From contig OX328125.1 in the NCBI GenBank assembly GCA_946811695.1, positions 45,183,345 to 45,247,344 of the forward strand: a stretch of 64,000 nt of DNA, given 5' to 3'. Every line of letters starts with the position of its first letter. Within the stretch, counting starts at the first letter, position 1. Shown one piece after another: positions 36,492-45,400 of the stretch. The notes beneath the pieces were generated by a model. The model did not search any database. It saw only the letters and a program-made list of their open reading frames with translations, and had not been told where the DNA came from. The stretch is from Gonocerus acuteangulatus (lineage: Eukaryota; Arthropoda; Insecta; Hemiptera; Coreidae). The position numbers and the translations under genes are program-made.

Positions 36492-39400
36492 AAAAAAAAC
36501 AAGTCATTACAATAATAACTCAAATTGTGCTCGATAACAGTGATTTAAGCAGAGATGGGCATAATTTCATTTATAAATAAAAATACAAATTTATTCGTAC
36601 TTCATATATTTGTAAATACGAATATAAATAAATTCATATTCATAAGTGTGAATACGAATTTATTTTTATTCACATATATTAAAATATAATATAAATAATA
36701 AATATAATATAAAAATACAAATAAAATTTTATTCTCAAATTTTCCTGCGAATACAAATAAATTCACAGAAAAAATTGTAAATAATCACAAAAAATGTGAA
36801 TATTTACAAAAAATCGAGTGATTCCAAAAAAAATCACATTAAAATATATGAATAAAAATTTATTCACATTATAATTTGTGAATAAAAATGTATTCACAAT
36901 ATTATAAACTTCGCAAATAAATTATGAATTTATTCGTATTAAGATGATATTACGGAAGTTATTGAAGGTGGGGGTCTTCCGTAAAAAAAAATAAAAAAAA
37001 TAAAACGCGGTTCGTTAAAAATAAAATAATTAGGTTAATAAAATATAACCTAGACGTTAAACGCCTTACAAAAAAAAAAGAAAAAAAATCACCTTTAATA
37101 ACTTTTGTAATATCATCTTAATACGAGTAAATTCATAATTTATTTGCGAATTTTATTGATAATAAATTTTTATCCACAAATTATAATGTGAATAAATTTG
37201 TATTCGTATATTTTAATGTGATTTTTTTTTGTAATCACTTGATTTTTTTGTAAATATTCACATTTGTTGTGATTATTTACAATTTTTTCTGTGAATTTAT
37301 TTGTATTTGCAGGAAAATTTGCGAATAAAATTTTATTTGTATTTTTATATTTAATATATGTGAATAAAAATAAATTCGTATGCATACTTATGAATACGAA
37401 TTTATTTATATTCGTATTCACAAATATATGAAGAACGAATAAATTCGTATTTTTATTTATAAATAAAATTTTGCCCATTTCTGGGTTTAAGTAACCAATT
37501 AACTAACACGACACTAACAAGGTGACTGACAGATGCTACTGTTTTGAACCACATGCATTTCATCATTTTTTGGTGATCTGCTTTATGCTGATTCACACTT
37601 TACTGTATTGCTTTAGATTAAGTCTTTCTGTACTTGCCTTTTAGCAAACCTGTAAATTATAGTGAGGAATCTGAGTTACACGTGTTATCAGATGAAGGCA
37701 CACATGATCTGAAATCAAAGGAATTCGTGTCTAAAGGACACCACAGCAAGATAAAGTATTTAGTTGGGTTCAAATGAATTGGCATAATCCTTTGTTATGT
37801 AGGCAACTTATTTTGAGTCTTTTTACCTTCACTTAACAATTCATATTAGTCTTATAATACGTTCAGGTGACATCGTCCTGTGTAATCTGTAATAACATTG
37901 TGGCTGTTCTTGTTTTGTCTTTAAGGAACTGTGTGTAAGACATGAATGATCAATCTTTAAGAGGATCAAAACCACTTCATTTCTTCATTCACTGCGGGAA
38001 CTGGACGGTCATTCTTCTATTGTTTGTTGTGTTCTTTTGTTCTGTCAGTTGAGTCCATGAATTTAGCAGAATAGTGTTTTAATGTCTAGTGTTCTGTTTG
38101 TACACTCTTGGTGAGGTACGCTTGATAACTTTTCATAAGCTCGGTAAGCATTTAATGAACATAATGATAAGCATCTAATCACACATTAACCTAAATTCAT
38201 TTCTTCTATACTCATTTTTCACTGACATGAACATTTTTGACTGTAGTACACAGTTGAAATGCCTTTAGTGACGGTGGTTTTCAACCAGTGTGAATGAACT
38301 GTGATTTGAAATCAGAAACTACATGCATCTTTCATTGCTTCTAATACAAACAAAAATAAATGAAAGATCAAGTTAAGTCAGCATTATTACACTAATATTT
38401 CTTGGAAATAATAATAATAATGGTATAAACATAATTACTATCAAGGGGTATTCTATAATAGGAATTTCCTCTTCAGAATGTGTTATAGGGCCAAACTGCT
38501 TCCTAACTCCGGAATATCTTGTTGCTATGATTACAGCATGTGATAGATATTGCATTGCCATTGACACAATACCAACTCGACCAGCAGAGAGTGCACCAAG
38601 AGAAGCACCTAAAAATTAAAACAGTCAACTAAATGTCTAAATAAAAAAAAAAAAAAAAAAAAAAAATCAATGAAGCATTTCAGAATTAGTTTTAATAATA
38701 CACTAACTGGTGCCAATGGCCATAGCAGTCGACGCACCATAATAAAAGGAAAAAAAAAAAAAAAAAAAATAATACACTAACGAGGAGTACATAGGATATT
38801 GTATTAGTACTGATGATGTAATATTTGTCCTGATAGTTCTATTCACGAATAGACATCTGTGGAGGTATTCAGGCCTTATATTATATTTTTTTTATTTTAT
38901 GTACATCGACTGCCGGGGTCATTAGCAACAGCTTAAAAAAAAAAAAAAAAAATCAGTCCCGTAACAGCCCATGAGGGGCAGATACTGTTGAGGTATCTGA
39001 TACTCAGCTAAACATGCGCGCCGAGGCTCAATTTTCAGGCGGCGGCGCGCAGGACTAAAATGGCGCGCGGCGTGGGATATTTTTTCAACCCCCAAGGGAG
39101 ATTGTTAAAATTTTTATAACAGTATATATATATATATATATTTGTCCGCTATTTTACAGGCTCAAAAATGGTCCGATTTTGATGAACTTTGGCACGAAAA
39201 TCGTCTAATTTGAAACGTCAAGTTCGTTAGCCAGCTGAATCCACCCTCCAGAACATGGGTTTTAGCACGAAATTTTCGCGAAAAAAAAACCGCAACGGTT
39301 ACGTTTCGGGTTTATATGCTTGCAGATACTCGCGTAATATGTTCCTTAACATACGATAACACCATTGAACACAACACACATAACACCACGATGAAACCAT

Positions 39401-42400
39401 TTTTAAGGCGATATCTGTAACAGTTATTGAGATAAGTGGAACAAACTCATTTTGCGGTTTTGGTACATGAAATCACCAAAATTGGATTCCATTTAAATGT
39501 GTTCTATGTGTTTGAAACTTATCTAAACTAAGATGTTGATTACATTTGGAGTGAAGAAAGAACAAGAAGAAACAAATATTTTTTGAGTAGACGAAAAATT
39601 TAGAGATCTTCGTATTTTTTAGTAAATATCAATAAATTGGTTGGAAAGTCGTGGAAAGGGGAAGGTTCCTATCCGAAAGGTTACTAATGTCTCTACGTAA
39701 ATTGTTATAAAATAATTTTCCATGGGGCGGGGTTAATCGGAGAAATGAGGGCTTAACACTTCGAAAGCGTTTGCTTTGTTCTTTTGAACTGGGTTTTGTG
39801 TTTGTTTAACTTACTTGTTTGATAAATTGCTATTATCAAAAAAATTAGTCTATTAGTAAAAGAAGGCAAGAAAATGAGAAACTTAATGATATGCTGGTAC
39901 TGTTTTCACAGGGCGAACGTTGTGTTGGTGTGGGAGTCTTAGGATACTGTCAGTTTCCTGTTGTGGCACCTTAAACTTCCTTCTGTTTGAGACTTTATTT
40001 TATATTTTTAACGAATGATCAAATCCTACCAATAACTGTATTTATTTCTTTACTATTAGCACTAGAGATATGAACGGAACAGCTCTAAGATGAGGCAGGA
40101 TTATTCGTTGAGTTAAAGACAGGGCCCCACATCGGGGGGGGGGGGGGGGGGGGGGGCACCGCAGGAGCTTCGCTAATTGGAAAACATTTTATAGGTGTCA
40201 AATTGATTTGAGAAATATAGACGGGTTCAGCCTATATTTGTTGAAAGGGGATCTATATTTTTTTAATATTCGTAAACATTGTTTTTTTGGGGGGTGTGTT
40301 TAACAGCGTATCAACATTAGGGCTAATAACGCCGTGTAAACATTGTTATTCCAAATTATATTGCGAGTACAAAAATGACACCCCCCCCTGAGACCACGGG
40401 CCCCTAACCAATTGTCCTCTGTGCCCCCCGTGAGCCATGTGTGTATATAAGGGGGGGGGGTTGGGTTGAGGAGGCTGCAGCCGTTGTAATAATATCAGTT
40501 AATTATAGAATTTTGCTAGTTTTGTTCTATTGTTGAGGATTGATGAAAATGAAATAGAAACTTCTCAGCAAACGGCGTTTATTCTCATTTCGTTCAAAAC
40601 TTTTCAAAGATGAAACTAATTTGTCAATGTCCCCAATGAGAAAGTACTTGAATTTTCAGTTTTGTAGATTTGAAATCCCAATATGTACACGCTTCTTGTA
40701 ATTAGATTTTTTTTTTTAAATGATTTTAAGTACATATTACACCTTTCGTAAATCAATACATTGTAGATAAGTATACATTTCAACCACGATCAATCAATAT
40801 TGGGGCCCCGTGATCAAAATCTGGCTCTGGGCCCGGCTCTGAGATGTGACGGCCCTGATAAAAGAGTATGTTTACATAAAATTCTTTTATTTTATGCTTT
40901 TCCGATACAAGCTTTGTCATTTTCTAATCAACGATCACAACACACAAGCGTTATTCGATCAGAATGTAAGCTCAAATGGTGCCGGCCGATCACCATGCAG
41001 TACAATCGCTGATTTCCTCTCCTCAATCGGCGCGCAGACTGAATAGGCTCGGCGGTGGCGGCGCCAATAAAACCCGGCGTGGCGTAGCGGCGCCGGCGCG
41101 GCGCGCATGTCTATACTCGGCACACTAGTATGATAGTGTGGTCAGTTCTATGCTCCGCCCACCTGATTTTCCCCTTTGCAAGTCCTCATTAAATTAATTA
41201 AACGCAGGGAGAGCCTAGGGAAGCCTGTGACCCCGAATCCAACCCTCAAACAAGGCCACTAGAAGATAAAATCTTTAGTATGTACCTGAGTTTTGAACTC
41301 AGGTCCTTCAGATCAGTAGTCAAGTGCTCAACCATTGAGCTAATCTTTTTAAGTATTTTCACTTTGGCATAAGAAATTTAGTGAATGACATTCTTCGTAT
41401 TGATAAAATTTACCAATTTTATTTATATCAATTGCCTAGAATGAAAACCTCATATCTAAAAAAAAAAAATAAAGTAAATAACTTTTATACGCTATTAGAT
41501 GGATATTATGGCTACTGAGAAAGATACAAGGTTTGATTCTTTGTCTATAGAGTCCAGAACGAGTAAGATTAAGTTTATTTGACACTCAAGAATTGTGAAA
41601 TACGAGCTTATCCATCTAATAACATATAAAAGTTATTTACGTTTTTTTTTTAGATACGAGATTTTCATTCTAGGCCATTGATATTGTAGTGATATTATAA
41701 AACAAAACATTGCTTTCATTTTTACTAACATTAAATATTTTGAAAACTCCAATTTCATTTTACTTTTCCAGTTTATTATAAAGTTAACTGTAATAAATAT
41801 AGTAATTATAAAAAGGCAAAGGTGAGTTCTTAGAGCAAACCAAATCATAAACAGCGCATATCTCTCTTGTTAAAAGGCTATGCTTCAAACAATGAAGTCA
41901 AAATTTTAATTAACAGTATCAGTGACAAAATTACAATAAACCCATTTAATTAATATTTATACTGTAAATAAGAAGAAGACCTGACAACAGTTGTGAGCTT
42001 ATATGAATTACACTGCACATAAATCAATAAAAACCTTCCCATATTGCATTGCCAGAGGCAATAACACTTAAACAACAATTGAAATAACAATTTAGTGAAG
42101 AAGAACCCAGCCTTTGTATAAACAATAACTTATTCTAAGCCAAAACATGAGTGTGGTAGTTTAAAATTATAATATTCTTATAAAAATCATTATCATGATG
42201 AAAATTTTTGTTACCTAATTTTTTTTTAGGATCTTTATAGGGAGTAACATATTTTCCTTCAGGTGTTATGCTCCCAGTTTTGCTGAGAAGGTTTTCTTTA
42301 GGAATTCGGTACTTATTAAATATGATGAACCTATAAAAGTTAATAATAATAATTAGAAGAAACGTACTTCCCATGCAACTATAACAAATAAATTATTTTA

Positions 42401-45400
42401 GAAAAAATTCTAACCCATTATCGAGACCATTTAAAGCTACTTTTTCTCCCATATCGCCTATTGTAACTCCAGGATAGGCACTTAACGATAATGGATCCCT
42501 TACAGGTGCAATAAATCCATGAAGCCCACAGTTTATTCCATCAGGAGTTATCAACTGAGCAAAAACAACTGTATGAGTGGCTGTTTTACCTGAAATTAAA
42601 AATATTTGTAAACAGTATTATTATAATTAATTTACTGGGAATTACTAATACTATACTTAAAGGCTAATATAAGAAAACATTTTCAGTGAGTGTTGGGTAA
42701 GAGTAAGAGAGAGGGTGAGCTAGAGGGACGAAATGAGAGGGGAGGGAGACAGACAGAAGGTTCCCACGGGCCTGTGTCTAATGTCAGTAAAAAACTGACA
42801 GTATTTTCAAGAGTTAATAGTAATAGTATGTCTCTATAACATTTATTCAATGATCTTTTTTTTTTTATATTATTTTATTAATAAAGTAAATTATTGAATA
42901 AACAGTAGTAAAAAATAAAAATTATTATTTGGCAAAATACATTTAAATTACTCATAATAATTTACCCAAATTTCCAACCCAGCATTTTGCAGCTTCAAAA
43001 TCAGGCGTATGAAGTTCAAATTCTTGTGTTTCAGGTATAAATGTTGAAGTTGTGCGCATTGCTTTTGTATTCGTGCCATGTGACATTTCAGTTAAAGCAA
43101 AACTGCCGACTATCTAAAAAAATATTTGATTTATTATAAAATTATATAACCAAAATAATCATAATTCTTTAAAATACCTCAGTTTTAGGGTCATGAAGAG
43201 CATCATAAAGGTCCATATGATCTTTCGTTCCAAGTCCCATTATTGCATTTTGAATAAAGCCATAAGCAAGAGAAAATTTTATATAAAATGATGGACAGTA
43301 TGCCAACAAAGCCAAGTCCTTAGCTAATATCTGAAAGTAAACAAGTTATTTTTAAAAAAGAGACATCAGAGATTTTTACACTCATATAAAAATAACAACG
43401 ATACTAAAAAATCCAAATAAATTTTATAGAAAAAATAACCCAATCAGATACATACATTCTTTCTATGTGTTTAGTTATTCTTTAAGAAAAGAATGCCAAA
43501 CAAGCACCTTGAATATTGTCACTATTCCTCGCAATATACATAATGCAATCTTAATCATCATAAAGTCAATGAAAAGCTATAGGTCCCCTCTCAGGTTCTA
43601 TGAACCTGAGTTAAGAAATTATGGAGAGTCATTCGAAATTAATATATATCGCTTGCACTTGGCTTTCTGAAAATGGTGAAACGTGTGATTCCTTCTCTTA
43701 GTAAATGAAATGAAAACAATGTATTCATATTCCGGGACAAATGTCCCATAGGAATCATTTTTGAATTTGACAGGTTAAGCAATTTAAAATATTAAATTAA
43801 ATCACTAAAGTTTGAATAGAAACATGACTAGAGTCGGGTAAAACTTACAGGGAATTTTAAGGTTTCTAGCTTGGTAGCATGGTGGACAGACAGAGGTAAG
43901 GAATTCCATAGTAAGGTGGCATGGGTGACAAATGATTTTTCGAATAAATCTGTAAGGTGAGAAGGAATATAGAGATCGGAAGGACAAGAGCGGGTGTTAC
44001 AGGACTGAAAAGAGGATTTAAATTTAAGGAGTTGTAGGTCTTTGGGATTGAATGACTCGGTAAAAGACTGAGCCGAAAACGTACTGGTGATGATAATCAG
44101 GGAATAGCCAATTCAGCTCATGGTAGAATGCAATGTATGGGAGATTTTTAGATAACGAGGATAAAACGAATGAAACAGATCATGATGCATTTGAGTTTTG
44201 CCTCTCGATCACCAGAAAGTCCACCATACACTAAACAGACACAGTTGAACTGGGGGAATAAGAGGGAGGTTACAAGGAATTAAAAGGTCTTTTTTGGCAG
44301 GAGATGGCGGGAGAGGTTGAGCTGTCTGAGGATAAATATGCATTGTTGAAAAACTTGAGAAATACGATTTTTCCAGGAAAGGTTTTGATCAAATATGATT
44401 CCAAGGTTTTTAATAGATGTACAATATCTTATAGGTATGCTGTTGAGGTAAAGTGCTGGAAAAGGGGAGGTAGAATTTATGAGGGATTGGAAACCTATTA
44501 CAAAGGCTTTGGATTTGTCTGGATTCGGGTAAGCTTATTAGCTCCTGCCCACGCATTGATATTATAAAGATCTTGTCCACAGCATCTCGTAGCAAAGAGT
44601 GCTTAAAGGAGAGGTAGATCTGAGTTGTCAGTTTAAAGATGAAACTTGGGATGGACTATGGAAAGAGGTAGATAATTAATGTATACAGACAATAAAGTTG
44701 GGGATTACAAGGAGCCTTTGGCCTCAGGAGAAGGGAGGATGAGGGATTGCTGTCGGGCATGACCTCGTATTGTGTTCGATTGGAGCCAGCTGATGGCACT
44801 GTTGGACAAGGAAAGGGAATGGAGTTTAGTGAGAAGGATTTGATGGTCACAGGATCAAATGCAAAAAAATCGTTAGAACAATGGCATTAGTTGATATAAG
44901 ATTGGAACTCATTTAATTCCAGAGAAAGAAAGAACTTGGGATTAACTTAGTATTCCCAAGGAAGAGTGGTATCTGTACCCATAATAAAATGTTACAGTTT
45001 TACAAAGACTCAGGATACAGCTACGTGCCATATTTGGGCAACCAATATTTGCTATCATTAATCAGGTGCTCATAATGAAAATATCTTCTGAAAATCAATA
45101 ATACTTCTGATTTTGATTACTTACTATCTTGAACTTAAAATCATTTAAAATGAAATTTATTCCTAGGTAAGTTCAAATTGAATTCATTAATTAAATGAGT
45201 ATATATATAACTATTATTATAATAATTATTAATTAGTTGTAATTATCAATTATATGAGTAATATAACTTACTGGTAGTAGTACTTTTTAAAAAATGATAT
45301 TTAATTTTTTTTCATGACACATAAGATATTTTTATTGTAAAGCATTATTGTGAACAATCTCTAAATCCTGGGATTATTATTGCAACTGATGTGACGGCTC

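Larger units (their letters stand above)
39009..41113. mobile_element. hAT-like element with GC-rich ends, 2.1 kb
   Basis: Ends TAAACATGCGCGCCGAGG and complement TAGACATGCGCGCCGCGC, with 8-bp flanks TACTCAGC (39001-39008) and TACTCGGC (41114-41121), one mismatch. The first and last ~100 bp are full of CG dinucleotides, unlike the AT-rich surroundings. Inside lie a reverse copy of a Helitron-like repeat (39110-39300), a G23 run at 40134-40156 and no transposase I can recognise. It fills much of intron 6 of ACOX copy B. Confidence 0.72.

Noticed and set aside
39009..41113. CpG island promoter for a gene near 39 or 41 kb
   Set aside because: The CG-rich blocks are the inverted ends of an element with an 8-bp flanking duplication and lie inside an ACOX intron; no gene starts there.
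44304..44567. Plus-strand 87-codon ORF
   Set aside because: It is the opposite strand of a CR1/L2-like LINE remnant and has no protein-like features of its own.
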